Assembly (NCBI GenBank): GCA_965247665.1
Contig: CBDFHH010000004.1
Span: 496,001-560,000 of the forward strand
Reading direction: 5' to 3'
Length of the DNA: 64,000 bases
DNA from: CAUZWH01 sp965247665
Lineage (GTDB): Bacteria; Pseudomonadota; Alphaproteobacteria; SHVV01
This document shows positions 44,024 through 53,363 of the stretch, piece after piece (the stretch's first letter is position 1; every line of letters begins with the position of its first letter). Made by a program: the position numbers and the translations under genes. The notes beneath the pieces were generated by a model. It ran no database searches. It was not told where the DNA came from and worked only from the letters and a program-made list of their open reading frames with translations.

Positions 44024-46627
44024 ATGAGTGAACCGGCAGTCGACCAATCTGACCCCGAAGCGGCCGAATCGATCGTCGCCGAAGCCGATACCGGCGGGCG
44101 CGCGCCGAGCGGTACCGCGTTCAACGTTCTGTTGGTGGTTCCCTTCGTGTGGTCGCTGTTCCAGCTGTGGTACGCCTCGCCGCTGCCGTTCATGTTGCGG
44201 GTCGGCGTCCTCAACGCCACCGAAGCCCGCGCCATTCATCTCGCATTCGCCATCTTTCTGGTATTCCTTTCGTTTCCGGCGCTGAAGCGTTCGCCGCGGC
44301 ACTACATTCCGATCCAGGATTGGATCCTTGCCGTCGTTGGCGCGTTCACCTCCGCCTACATCTATCTGTTCTACGAGGCGCTTTCGGCGCGGCCGGGCGA
44401 TCCCACGACCCTCGACATTGTCGTTGCCGCGGCAGGGCTCGTCATACTGCTCGAAGCAACCCGGCGCGCTCTGGGCCCGCCTTTGATGGTGGTGGCATTG
44501 GTGTTTCTTCTGTACACCTTCGCCGGCCCCTGGATGCCGGAAGTGATCGCCCACAAGGGCGCCAGCTTGGCCAAGGGCATGTCCCACTATTGGCTCTATA
44601 CCGAGGGCGTGTTCGGAGTCGCCCTAGGTGTTTCCACCAGCATGGTGTTCTTGTTCGTGTTGTTCGGCGCGTTGCTTGAGCGCGCCGGCGGCGGCAATTA
44701 CTTCATCCGCATCGCCTTTGCAGCACTCGGTCACATGCGCGGTGGTCCCGCCAAGGCCGCGGTGGTCTCGTCCGGCATGACCGGGTTGATCTCGGGGTCG
44801 TCGATCGCCAACGTGGTCACGACCGGCACGTTCACGATCCCGCTGATGAAACGGGTCGGCTTCTCGGCGGAGAAAGCCGGCGCGGTCGAGGTGGCATCAT
44901 CGACCAACGGGCAGCTGACGCCGCCGATCATGGGCGCGGCCGCGTTCCTGATGGTGGAATATGTCGGCATTCCCCTGGTCGAAGTGATGAAGCACGCCTT
45001 CCTGCCGGCGATCATCTCCTACATCGCGCTGGTGTACATCGTTCACCTCGAAGCGGTGAAAGCCGACATGAAGGGTCTGCCGCGCGCGACCGAGTCGCCG
45101 CTGATGCGCAAGCTGATCAGCTTCGTCGTCACCATTATCGGCCTCATCGTGCTGTGCACGGTGGCCTATTACGGCCTCGGCTGGATCAAAGACGTGGCCG
45201 GTGAGGCGACGCCGTGGATCGCCACCGTGCTGCTGTTCATCGCCTACATCGCGCTGCTGTGGTACGCGTCACGGGTTCCTGAGCTCGATACCAGCACCAA
45301 CATCACCGTGTGTCCCGAGATCGGGCCGACGGTGAGGGCCGGTCTCTACTACCTGCTGCCGGTTGGCGTGCTGGTGTGGTGCCTGATCATCGAACGGTGG
45401 TCGCCGGGCCTGTCGGCGTTCTGGGCGACTGTGTTCATGATGGTGATCGTCATCACCCGACGGCCGCTGCTGGCTTACTTCCGCGGCGTCGGCGATGTCG
45501 CGGCGGCGCTGAACCGGGGCTTGATCGACACTCGCGACGGCATGATCGCCGGGGCACGCAATATGATCGGCATCGGGGTCGCCACCGCTGCGGCCGGTAT
45601 CATCGTCGGGACCATCACGCTCACCGGCATCGGCCAGGTGATGACCGAATTCGTCGAACTAATCTCCGGCGGCAATCTGATTCTCATGCTGCTGTTCACC
45701 GCGGTGATCTGCCTGATCCTCGGCATGGGCCTGCCGACCACCGCCAACTACATCGTGGTGTCGTCGCTGATGGCGCCGGTGATCGTTAATCTCGGCGCCG
45801 CCAACGGACTGATCGTGCCGCTCATCGCGGTGCATCTGTTCGTGTTCTACTTCGGCATCCTGGCCGACGACACGCCGCCGGTGGGACTGGCCGCCTTCGC
45901 GGCCTCGGCGATATCGGGAGGCGACCCGATCAAGACGGGTATCCAGGGTTTCACCTACGACATCCGCACCGCGATCCTGCCGTTCATTTTCATCTTCAAC
46001 ACCCAGCTGTTGATGATCGGCATTGAGAACGTTTTCGACTTCATCCTCACCGTGGTCACGGCGATTTTGGCGATGCTGGCATTCGCGGCCGCGACCCAGG
46101 GCTATTTCCTGGTCAGGAGCCGGGTTTGGGAGACCGTCATTCTGTTGCTGGTCACTTTCACGTTCTTCCGGCCCGGATTCTGGTGGGACATGATCTATGA
46201 GCCGATCGTGTCTTCCGACGCGGCGCAAATCGTCGAGGTCGCGGCCGCGTCGCCGCCGGGCGCCGATATCCAGATCCGGGTGAGCGGCACCACCATCGAG
46301 GGCGACGAGGTCACCAAGGCGATCGTATTGCCGCTTGGCGAGGCCGGCACCGGCGCGGAGCGGCTGGCCGACGCCGGTCTCGAAATCCGTCGCCAAGACG
46401 GCAAGATCTTCATCGACAATATTGTCTTCGGCAGCGTGGCCGAGAAATCCGGCCTCGACTTCGACTTCGAGATCCTGGGGATTCTTGAAGCGGCCGATCG
46501 GCCGCCCAAGCAGCTGATGTTCATCCCGGCGATCCTGCTCTATCTGCTGGTTTTCGCGATGCAGCGCGGTCGACGCCCGCGCGAGCCGATTCCGGCAGAA
46601 GACTTAAGGAGGCGGCGAGATGTATAG
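44024..46627 (+). CDS. TRAP transporter fused permease (DctQM type, TAXI system)
   Basis: An 867-residue membrane protein uniting the small and large TRAP permease domains, the form that pairs with TAXI binding proteins. The N-terminal third holds the DctQ-like helices. The DctM part carries FGALLERAGGGNYFIRIAFA, SGSSIANVVTTGTFTIPLMK, TNGQLTPPIMGAAAFLMVEY and ICLILGMGLPTTANYIVVSS. The C-terminus has a soluble segment (about 700-830) as in DUF3394 forms, then one last helix. AGGGAAGC precedes the ATG. The stop overlaps the start of the universal stress protein gene by eight bases. Confidence 0.93.
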   Translation: MSEPAVDQSDPEAAESIVAEADTGGRAPSGTAFNVLLVVPFVWSLFQLWYASPLPFMLRVGVLNATEARAIHLAFAIFLVFLSFPALKRSPRHYIPIQDWILAVVGAFTSAYIYLFYEALSARPGDPTTLDIVVAAAGLVILLEATRRALGPPLMVVALVFLLYTFAGPWMPEVIAHKGASLAKGMSHYWLYTEGVFGVALGVSTSMVFLFVLFGALLERAGGGNYFIRIAFAALGHMRGGPAKAAVVSSGMTGLISGSSIANVVTTGTFTIPLMKRVGFSAEKAGAVEVASSTNGQLTPPIMGAAAFLMVEYVGIPLVEVMKHAFLPAIISYIALVYIVHLEAVKADMKGLPRATESPLMRKLISFVVTIIGLIVLCTVAYYGLGWIKDVAGEATPWIATVLLFIAYIALLWYASRVPELDTSTNITVCPEIGPTVRAGLYYLLPVGVLVWCLIIERWSPGLSAFWATVFMMVIVITRRPLLAYFRGVGDVAAALNRGLIDTRDGMIAGARNMIGIGVATAAAGIIVGTITLTGIGQVMTEFVELISGGNLILMLLFTAVICLILGMGLPTTANYIVVSSLMAPVIVNLGAANGLIVPLIAVHLFVFYFGILADDTPPVGLAAFAASAISGGDPIKTGIQGFTYDIRTAILPFIFIFNTQLLMIGIENVFDFILTVVTAILAMLAFAAATQGYFLVRSRVWETVILLLVTFTFFRPGFWWDMIYEPIVSSDAAQIVEVAAASPPGADIQIRVSGTTIEGDEVTKAIVLPLGEAGTGAERLADAGLEIRRQDGKIFIDNIVFGSVAEKSGLDFDFEILGILEAADRPPKQLMFIPAILLYLLVFAMQRGRRPREPIPAEDLRRRRDV

Positions 46628-47045
46628 CAACATTCTCCTCACCGTCGATCTCAACCACGAGAGTTCATGGGCCAAGGCGCTGCCGGTGGCCGTCGCGTGC
46701 TGTAAGGCGTTCGACGCGCGGCTCCACTTGCTTACCGTGGTTCCCGATTACGGTATGCCGATCGTCGGCGGGTTCTTTCCCGAGGACTTCGCCAAGAAGG
46801 CCCTGGCGCAAGCGAAAGCCCAACTCGAGGCGTTCGCCAAGGACAAGGTGCCGAGCAAAATCGCCTGCGACGCAATCGTCCGCCAGGGAACCGTCTACGA
46901 AGTGATCCTGGCTCTCGCGGACGCTATCGGCGCCGATCTCATCGTCATGGCGTCGCATCGGCCGGAGCTCAAGGACTATCTGCTCGGTCCCAACGCGGCG
47001 CGGGTGGTGCGCCACGCCGATCTCTCGGTGCTGATCGTGCGTTAG
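46620..47045 (+). CDS. universal stress protein (UspA family), probable TRAP regulator
   Basis: A 141-residue single UspA domain beginning YSNILLTVDLNHESSWAKAL. The ATP-binding loop is partly kept: MASHRPELKDYLLGPNAARV then VRHADLSVLIVR, in place of the standard G-x2-G-x9-G-S/T. In Halomonas a similar protein (TeaD) encoded with a TRAP transporter binds ATP and modulates transport. Here the start overlaps the permease stop by eight bases and GGAGG lies inside the permease gene, which strongly supports co-translation and a regulatory link. Confidence 0.9.
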   Translation: MYSNILLTVDLNHESSWAKALPVAVACCKAFDARLHLLTVVPDYGMPIVGGFFPEDFAKKALAQAKAQLEAFAKDKVPSKIACDAIVRQGTVYEVILALADAIGADLIVMASHRPELKDYLLGPNAARVVRHADLSVLIVR

Positions 47046-47139
47046 CCCTACCCCCGGATTCGGGATAGGCGGCATTCCGCATCTCCCTCGCCGTCGTGCT
47101 TGGGGCCAGGGGGCGGGCCGAACGCCCGCGGCCTACGGC

Positions 47140-48249
47140 CTAGAGATAACCGAGATCGCGCCACACCGCGTAGTTCTGGCGGAAATTCGACAGCGAGGTA
47201 GCGGCGCGCTTGAAGTTCGGGTCCTTGGCTGATTCCTCGGCCACCACCTCACGCCATCGCTTGCGAAACTCGGCCAGCAGCTGCGGCGACCAAGTGTGGA
47301 ACTGAGCGCCGGCGGCGCGTAGTTCGGCGAGAACGCGCGCTTGCGCCGCTTCGCTTTGGGCGAGCGTAAATTGGAGATTGTCGCCGCAGCTCGTTTCGAC
47401 CATCAACCGCTGGCGGTCGTCCAGCGTGTCCCACTGGCCGCGGTTGATGAGCAACTCGACGATGGTGGCCTGCTGGTGCCAGCCCGGGAAATAGTAGTGC
47501 CCGGCGACGCGCTCGAAGAAATGCTGGGCGTCGATCGCCGGGGTTGCGTACTCCGCGGCGTCCAACGTGCCGGCGGCGAGCGCATCGTAGACATCACCGC
47601 TGGGCAGGGTGGGTACGGCGCCGAGCTTAGCCATGATGCGCGCACCGAGGCCGTAATATCGGACTTTGAGCCCGCGCAAGTCGCGCGCGGTCTTGATTTC
47701 CTTGCTGAACCAACCCGAGGCGTCGGCGGACAGCACGGCACAGGGCAGCCCTTTGATCCCAAATGTTGTGTATATCTCGTCATAGATCGCTTGGCCGCCG
47801 CCGAATTTAAGCCAGGCGAGAAACTCGCTCGGCGGCGGTCCGAACGGAACCCCGCTGAAAAAGGCGGCGGCGGGTATGCGGTCGCTCCAATAGGCGGACA
47901 ATGCCCAGCCGGCTTCGACGTCGCCGTTCCGCACGGCGTCGAAAACCTTCCGTGCAGCGACCACTTCACCAGGCTCGGCGAAACGGATCGTTAATTCTTC
48001 GCCGGAGAGCTTCGAGACCATCCCGGCGAGGCGGCGCCCGCCCGTGCCGAGCTGCATGAGTTCGCCCTGGAATGCGCTCGCCATGCGCCACGTCACGCCG
48101 GGCTTGGCGGCAGGCTGTGCGGCCGGTTGGGCAGGGCGTGTGGGTGGCGGTGGCGCTGGCGCTGGATCCGGCCGCAGAACTCCGAATCCCATCGCAAGCA
48201 GAAAACCGATCGCCAGCCCGAACATCACGCCGTAGCCGATTTTGGTCAC
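47140..48249 (-). CDS. TRAP transporter substrate-binding protein (DctP family), membrane-anchored
   Basis: A 369-residue DctP-type protein. Instead of a cleavable signal it has an N-terminal helix (YGVMFGLAIGFLLAMGFGVL) without a clear cleavage site, followed by a Pro/Ala linker (residues 29-50), so it is probably tethered to the inner membrane. The binding core includes TARDLRGLKVRYYGLGARIM, with the conserved Arg, and FPGWHQQATIVELLINRGQW, as in TtgP/TakP-like proteins for keto or hydroxy acids. It converges on the TAXI operon and has no permease of its own beside it. Confidence 0.85.
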   Translation of the reverse strand: MTKIGYGVMFGLAIGFLLAMGFGVLRPDPAPAPPPPTRPAQPAAQPAAKPGVTWRMASAFQGELMQLGTGGRRLAGMVSKLSGEELTIRFAEPGEVVAARKVFDAVRNGDVEAGWALSAYWSDRIPAAAFFSGVPFGPPPSEFLAWLKFGGGQAIYDEIYTTFGIKGLPCAVLSADASGWFSKEIKTARDLRGLKVRYYGLGARIMAKLGAVPTLPSGDVYDALAAGTLDAAEYATPAIDAQHFFERVAGHYYFPGWHQQATIVELLINRGQWDTLDDRQRLMVETSCGDNLQFTLAQSEAAQARVLAELRAAGAQFHTWSPQLLAEFRKRWREVVAEESAKDPNFKRAATSLSNFRQNYAVWRDLGYL

Positions 48250-48718
48250 CGGTGAGCCTTCGATAGCTGCGGTGCCGCGGCCGGGCTGCGAACGCGGGCT
48301 TGGTGCGCGTTGTCCTCGCTGCTGGCTGCGCGAGAATCATTCATGATCGTGTCCAGATTGTCTCGGGCTTCGATTCATGCAGTCTATCGGCGGCAGCGGG
48401 TGTTGCCAATTCTCGGTCGTCAGGTTCGAGCCGCCATTCTTGAACAGCCCTCTCGGGTCATGCATCCTCCAAACCGGCGGGCCGGCAAGATTCGAGGGTT
48501 GGATCGGTAGTGACTGGCGCAGCGGTGCTTCGCGCAACCTCGAGCAACGAGTCCGTTCCCGGGGCGGTGGATGGACGACATCGCCCTAGCCATCGACGAA
48601 GCCCTCGGCAAGGTCCCGTAAGAGATTGTCGAGTGGATACCCACCCCCCCATCTTGGGCGATCGTTCATTCATCTCCGCAGCCGTGCCGGCCGCAAGTTG
48701 GTCGACGCTCTCTGGCGC
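48250..48718. other. intergenic region
   Basis: No supported gene. It separates the leftward DctP gene from the rightward hydrolase and should hold both promoters. Confidence 0.4.
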
Positions 48719-49495
48719 ATGACTCATACCGAAATTCTGGGCCAGCGCCTGGAATGTGAGTGGTTCGGGCGGCGGCGGGCGAGCGTTCCGACTTTGGTTC
48801 TGCTACACGAAGGTCTCGGCTCGATCGGCATGTGGGGCGATTTTCCGGTTCGACTCGGCGAAGCAACGGACTTGCCCGTTTTCGCATACAGCCGACTGGG
48901 CTATGGCAGCTCGGACGCACTAACGGACGGATTCGGCGTCGACTACATGCACCGCGAGGCGTTCGAGATTCTGCCCGCGATCCTCGAGACGCAGTCGATC
49001 GAACGGGCAATCCTGGTCGGGCATAGCGACGGCGCATCGATTTCGCTCCTGTATGCCGGCGGCGTCAGCGATCACCGGGCGGCGGGACTGGTGCTTGAAG
49101 CGCCGCATGTCTTTGTCGAAGACATCTCGGTGACCGGCATCGAGGGTGCGCGCAAGGGGTACCGGCAGGGCCGTCTACGCGCTGCGCTAAGGCGCTATCA
49201 CGGCGCCAACACGGACAGCGTTTTTTGGGCCTGGAACAACATTTGGCTCGACCCTGCTTTCCGAGCTTGGAATATCGAATCCTATCTGCCGGCGATCGAC
49301 GTGCCGGTGCAGGTGATTCAGGGCCGCGACGACGCGTACGGCTCGCTGCTCCAAATCGATGCGGTCGAGGCCCAGTGTGCCGGCCCGGTCGAAACACTCA
49401 TCCTCGATGATTGTGGTCATTCACCGCATCGCGACCGGGTCGACCTCGTGCTCGACGCGGTCGCACGGTTCGCGCGGGAGTTGGCTGGACCTTAG
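48719..49495 (+). CDS. alpha/beta hydrolase
   Basis: A 258-residue alpha/beta-hydrolase. The nucleophile elbow is VGHSDGAS (Ser about residue 102); the acid is in QGRDDAYGS and the base in LDDCGHSPHRD. LVLLHEGLGSIGMW gives the oxyanion hole in the HEGLGS form seen in a subgroup of small esterases and CoA-thioester or lactone hydrolases. The ATG at 48719 matches the beginning of the fold; the frame is open further upstream without homology. Neighbours do not specify a substrate. Confidence 0.88.
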   Translation: MTHTEILGQRLECEWFGRRRASVPTLVLLHEGLGSIGMWGDFPVRLGEATDLPVFAYSRLGYGSSDALTDGFGVDYMHREAFEILPAILETQSIERAILVGHSDGASISLLYAGGVSDHRAAGLVLEAPHVFVEDISVTGIEGARKGYRQGRLRAALRRYHGANTDSVFWAWNNIWLDPAFRAWNIESYLPAIDVPVQVIQGRDDAYGSLLQIDAVEAQCAGPVETLILDDCGHSPHRDRVDLVLDAVARFARELAGP

Positions 49496-49994
49496 CCGGC
49501 TGGCGCGGCCAACGGTCGCGCGTGGGCACGTGTCGGACTCGGCTTTCGTCATAGCAAGCACGCTACCGACTGCCGCCCAGCGGCGCTCCTTGAGGCGCGG
49601 CCTGAAACAGCCCGGCGGGAAACGGCCCCTGTTTGACGAAAACGGTCGGCAGATCAGCACGGAAACAATTCGCTCGTGCACCGAGCACCGCAAAGCACTT
49701 GCCTGCGCACCGTGCGCATGGCGCTGGAAGAATAGAGAGCCCTAAGATCTGTAGGCCGCCGAGTTCCGCTCCGACGCGCACCGCGAGCTGCCTCTATTCC
49801 TAAAAGCGCCGGCCCTCAAGCGCGGCGATGTTGGCCTCGACGCGCCGTCGTCGCCCGCGAGCATCTGCGGTTTAATCTGTTTTAGCGACTTGCGCGCGGT
49901 AGCTTCGGCGTATACCTAGGCGTAACCAAGACCATTGATCCCGAGACGGAACGGAGCTTCGCGAAGGTCGAATTTCGGCATTCGCGCCACTGAC
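49496..49994. other. intergenic region with one possible small gene
   Basis: Apart from the small frame at 49530-49745 I find no feature. The region precedes the ferredoxin-NADP reductase gene and should include its promoter. Confidence 0.4.
49530..49745 (+). CDS. small hypothetical protein, possibly truncated
   Basis: A 71-codon frame from GTG 49530. The middle part (QRRSLRRGLKQPGGKRPLFD then ENGRQISTETIRSC) resembles the N-terminus of a small conserved hypothetical protein that I have seen in alphaproteobacteria, where the text normally goes on with an acidic, tryptophan-rich end. Here the ending (EHRKALACAPCAWRWKNREP) is different, so it may be a frameshifted remnant. No function can be given. 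Confidence 0.3.
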   Translation: MSDSAFVIASTLPTAAQRRSLRRGLKQPGGKRPLFDENGRQISTETIRSCTEHRKALACAPCAWRWKNREP

Positions 49995-51305
49995 ATGTCC
50001 AAACCTGTTAGCGTTGTGGTGGTCGGCTCCGGTCCGGCCGGCTTCTACACCGCCGAATCTCTGGTCAAGTCGGACTTCGCCTGCGAGATCGACGTCATCG
50101 ACCGCTTGCCGACTCCGTACGGTTTGATCCGCGGTGGCGTCGCGCCCGACCATCAAACGACCAAGAATGTTTGGCGTCGTTACGAAAAGACGGCGCTGCT
50201 CGATGGAGTCAACTTCTACGGCAATATCGATGTCGGCCGCGACATCAGCGTTGATGAACTTCGCGAACGCTACGACGCGGTCGTGCTGGCGATCGGCTCG
50301 GCCCTGGATCGCTCGTTGGGAATTCCGGGCGAGGAAAAGTACGGTGTGTTCGGCGCGGCGGCTTTCGTCGGCTGGTACAATGGCCACCCCGATTTCCGCG
50401 ATCTTGGGCCGGACTTGCAGACCACGGCGGCTGCCGTAATCGGCGTCGGCAACGTCGCTATCGACGTGGCCCGCGTACTGGCAAAAACGCCGGAGGAAAT
50501 GGCCGAGACGGATCTTGCCGACTACGCGGCCGAGGCCATCCATGCTTCGCTGCTTACCGACGTTTACATGTTCGGTCGCCGCGGTGCAGCCGACGCTAAA
50601 TTCACCAACAAGGAACTGCGCGAGATGGGGGAGCTCGAGAACTGCGTGCCGATCGTCGACGCGGCACAGATCCCCGATGAAGTCACCGGCGAGATGTCAG
50701 CGCGCGACCGCCGTCTAACGGAAAAGAATCTCGGGACCCTGCGCGAATTCGCGACCCGCGATTCCAAGGAGAAGCGCAAACGGGTACACTTTCGGTTTCT
50801 CGCATCACCGGTCGAGGTGTTGGGCGGGGATCGGGTCGAAGGTCTTCGGCTCGAGAAGAACGAGGTCGTCGACGGCCGGGCGAGGGGTACCGGCGAGTTG
50901 TTCGAAATCGAGTGCGGGTTGGTTCTGCCGTCGATCGGATACCGCGCCGAACCGTTGTCGGGCGTTCCGTACAACCAGGGCGACGGAACCGCCAGGAGCG
51001 ATCAAGGGCGTATCGAGCGAGGTTTCTATGCGGTTGGTTGGATACGGCGCGGACCGACCGGCGTGATTGGCACCAACAAGCCGGACGGCGATGTCGCGTT
51101 CCGGCAAATCGAGGAAGATTTCGGTTGCGGAGAAAAGGACGGCCGACCGGCGTTCGAAGCCCTGCTCGCAGAACGCAACCTGCGAGCCGTTACCTTCGAT
51201 GGCTGGAAGAAGATCGAGCAGGCGGAGATCGCCAATGCGCCGGTGCCGGCGCCGCGCAGGAAGTTCACCCGGATCGAGGACATGCTGGCGGCAGTCGATG
51301 CTTGA
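49995..51305 (+). CDS. fprA: FAD-dependent ferredoxin-NADP+ reductase (FprA/adrenodoxin reductase type)
   Basis: A 436-residue flavoprotein. The FAD motif is VVVVGSGPAGFYTAESL at the N-terminus, and the NADP motif is AVIGVGNVAIDVARVL in the middle. LPTPYGLIRGGVAPDHQTTK and GWIRRGPTGVIGTNKPDGD are diagnostic of the adrenodoxin reductase/FprA branch. It moves electrons between NADPH and ferredoxin. It lies directly upstream of a 2-oxoacid:ferredoxin oxidoreductase, so it probably converts the reduced ferredoxin made there to NADPH, or runs in reverse. The Rieske oxygenases in this window, which lack reductases, are other possible recipients. Confidence 0.92.
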   Translation: MSKPVSVVVVGSGPAGFYTAESLVKSDFACEIDVIDRLPTPYGLIRGGVAPDHQTTKNVWRRYEKTALLDGVNFYGNIDVGRDISVDELRERYDAVVLAIGSALDRSLGIPGEEKYGVFGAAAFVGWYNGHPDFRDLGPDLQTTAAAVIGVGNVAIDVARVLAKTPEEMAETDLADYAAEAIHASLLTDVYMFGRRGAADAKFTNKELREMGELENCVPIVDAAQIPDEVTGEMSARDRRLTEKNLGTLREFATRDSKEKRKRVHFRFLASPVEVLGGDRVEGLRLEKNEVVDGRARGTGELFEIECGLVLPSIGYRAEPLSGVPYNQGDGTARSDQGRIERGFYAVGWIRRGPTGVIGTNKPDGDVAFRQIEEDFGCGEKDGRPAFEALLAERNLRAVTFDGWKKIEQAEIANAPVPAPRRKFTRIEDMLAAVDA

Positions 51306-51440
51306 ACCCACCAGGACTAGGCCTCGGCTTACCGGCAACTCTCCCGGATCGTGCACCCGCGCATCCCGAAAACGCGCGCCCGCGTATCCCGAAAAAGAAG
51401 TATTTCACGAAAGTGATCGGCGACGAGCCGGAGGTGCGCT

Positions 51441-51497
51441 ATGAATAGCGGTCAAAACCGCCACCCGTGGGGGTGGAGCGAAGGGGCAAAGCAGTGA
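51441..51497 (+). CDS. possible 18-codon leader peptide coupled to korA
   Basis: A short frame (MNSGQNRHPWGWSEGAKQ) begins at ATG 51441 with a strong GGAGGT site six bases upstream. Its TGA overlaps the GTG start of korA (GTGA). Inside lies a perfect hairpin CCACCC-GTGG-GGGTGG at 51461-51476. Its ATG also overlaps the stop of another short frame (51298-51444) that begins inside fprA. The RBS and overlap suggest translational coupling; a sensing role is speculation. Confidence 0.35.
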   Translation: MNSGQNRHPWGWSEGAKQ

Positions 51498-53362
51498 GTA
51501 CCGCACTCGACATGGAGCGGGTGGAAACGGCCCGCGTAGAACGAGAATCGGTCGTCGTTCGTTTTGCCGGCGATTCCGGCGATGGCATGCAGTTGACGGG
51601 TGGTCAGTTCACCCTGGCGACCGCGATCGCCGGCAACGATCTCGCTACCTTCCCGGACTTTCCGGCCGAGATTCGTGCACCGGTCGGGACGACCTACGGC
51701 GTTTCGGCGTTCCAGATCAATTTCGGCGGCCGCGTCATTAAAACAGCCGGCGATGCGCCCGACGTCTTGGTCACGATGAACCCGGCCGCGCTCAAGGTAA
51801 ATCTCGGCGAATTGCGCGAAGGCGGGTTGGTCATCCTCGATAGCGGCACCTTCAACGAGCGCAACCTGCAGAAGGCCGGGTTCGAGGGGAACCCGCTCGA
51901 AGACGGTACGCTCGAAGCGTATCGGCTCATCGAGATAGATATCTCGAAACTTACGCTCGAGGCGCTCAAAGGGTCCGGTCTCAACAAGAAGGAATCGCTG
52001 CGCTGCAAGAACTTGTGGACGCTGGGGTTGGTCTATTGGCTGTTCGGCCGTGACCGACAGCCCACCATCGACTGGCTGAGGCAGAGATTTGCCCAACGGC
52101 AGGATATCGCGGATGCGAACATCGCCGCGCTCAACGCGGGACACGCATTCGGCGAAACCGCCGAGATGCCAGAAGGCATCACCGCCTACATCGTTCCCCC
52201 CGCCGACATTGCGCCGGGGCTTTATCGCAACATTACCGGGTTCGAAGCGATGGCATGGGGGCTGGCGGCGGGTTCGATACTATCGCGGCGGCCGTTGATG
52301 TTCGCGTCGTACCCGATCACGCCGGCGTCGACGCTGCTCCACGCGCTCGCCATGATGAAGGATCTCGGCGTCACGACGTTCCAGGCGGAAGACGAGATCG
52401 CGGCCGTTTGCGCAGCAATCGGCGCGTCCTATGCGGGATCGATCGGTGTGACGTCGAGTTCGGGGCCGGGCGTCGCCCTCAAGGGCGAGGGCATCGGGCT
52501 TGCCATTACTACCGAGCTGCCGTTGATCGTCGTTAATTCGCAGCGGGCGGGACCGTCGACCGGCATGCCGACCAAAACCGAACAGTCAGATCTTTATCAA
52601 TCGGTGTATGGCCGCAATGCAGACGCGCCGCTCGTGGTGCTGTCGGCGCGCTCGCCATCCGATTGCTTCGAGGTGGCGATCGATGCGGTGCGCATCGCGG
52701 TCAAGTACATGACCCCGGTCATCCTGCTGACCGACGGTTACATCGCTAACGCCGCGGAGCCTTGGCCCATTCCCGATATTTCGGAGCTTGCACCGATGCC
52801 GGTCGACCTCCGCACCGATCCCGAGGGCTTCCATCCGTTCCTCCGCGACGAAGAAACCCTGGCTCGTGCGTGGGCCATTCCCAGCACGCCGGGGTTGGAG
52901 CACCGTATCGGCGGCATCGAAAAAGCGTACGATTCGGGCCACATCTCGTACGATCCTGCTAACCATCAGCTGATGACCGACACCCGCGCTGCGAAGGTCA
53001 AGGGCGTTGCCAGGGACATCCCGGAGCAGGTGATCGAAACCGGTCCGGCGCAGGGCCCGCTTGCGGTGGTGGGTTGGGGTTCGACCTTTGGACCGATCAA
53101 TCGGGCTGTCTTCAACCTTCGCGAGGAAGGCCTCGATATCAGCCACATACATGTCCGTCACATCTGGCCTCTGCCGCTCAATCTCGGCGATCTGCTGCGG
53201 GGCTATGGCCAGGTTCTGGTGCCGGAAATGAACAACGGTCAGCTGCTCACAGTTTTACGCAGCGAATACCTCATTCCAGCCGAAGGTTTGAACAAGATCT
53301 CCGGGCAGCCGTTCAAGATCAGCGAGATTGAGGAAGCGATCCGCCCGCGATTGGAGAGTTAA
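51494..53362 (+). CDS. korA: 2-oxoacid:ferredoxin oxidoreductase subunit alpha (fused gamma-alpha, KorA type)
   Basis: A 622-residue subunit combining the gamma domain (RFAGDSGDGMQLTGGQFTLA, residues 20-190) with the alpha domain (FASYPITPASTLLHALAMMK, EIAAVCAAIGASYAGSIGVT). With KorB it oxidatively decarboxylates 2-oxoglutarate or a related 2-oxoacid to the acyl-CoA and reduces ferredoxin. The two-subunit form is typical of aerobic bacteria and works as a CO2-releasing step of the TCA cycle. GTG 51494 is the likely start; ATG 51512 is an alternative. KorB follows after one base. Confidence 0.92.
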   Translation: MSTALDMERVETARVERESVVVRFAGDSGDGMQLTGGQFTLATAIAGNDLATFPDFPAEIRAPVGTTYGVSAFQINFGGRVIKTAGDAPDVLVTMNPAALKVNLGELREGGLVILDSGTFNERNLQKAGFEGNPLEDGTLEAYRLIEIDISKLTLEALKGSGLNKKESLRCKNLWTLGLVYWLFGRDRQPTIDWLRQRFAQRQDIADANIAALNAGHAFGETAEMPEGITAYIVPPADIAPGLYRNITGFEAMAWGLAAGSILSRRPLMFASYPITPASTLLHALAMMKDLGVTTFQAEDEIAAVCAAIGASYAGSIGVTSSSGPGVALKGEGIGLAITTELPLIVVNSQRAGPSTGMPTKTEQSDLYQSVYGRNADAPLVVLSARSPSDCFEVAIDAVRIAVKYMTPVILLTDGYIANAAEPWPIPDISELAPMPVDLRTDPEGFHPFLRDEETLARAWAIPSTPGLEHRIGGIEKAYDSGHISYDPANHQLMTDTRAAKVKGVARDIPEQVIETGPAQGPLAVVGWGSTFGPINRAVFNLREEGLDISHIHVRHIWPLPLNLGDLLRGYGQVLVPEMNNGQLLTVLRSEYLIPAEGLNKISGQPFKISEIEEAIRPRLES

Positions 53363-53363
53363 G

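Noticed and set aside
47048..47070. Imperfect hairpin after the universal stress protein as a terminator
   Set aside because: The stem has mismatches and no U-tract, so support is too weak.
50912..51448. Frame overlapping the end of fprA and ending KYFTKVIGDEPEVRYE as a separate protein
   Set aside because: Most of it is a shadow of fprA; the last 20 residues look protein-like but have no start codon with an RBS.
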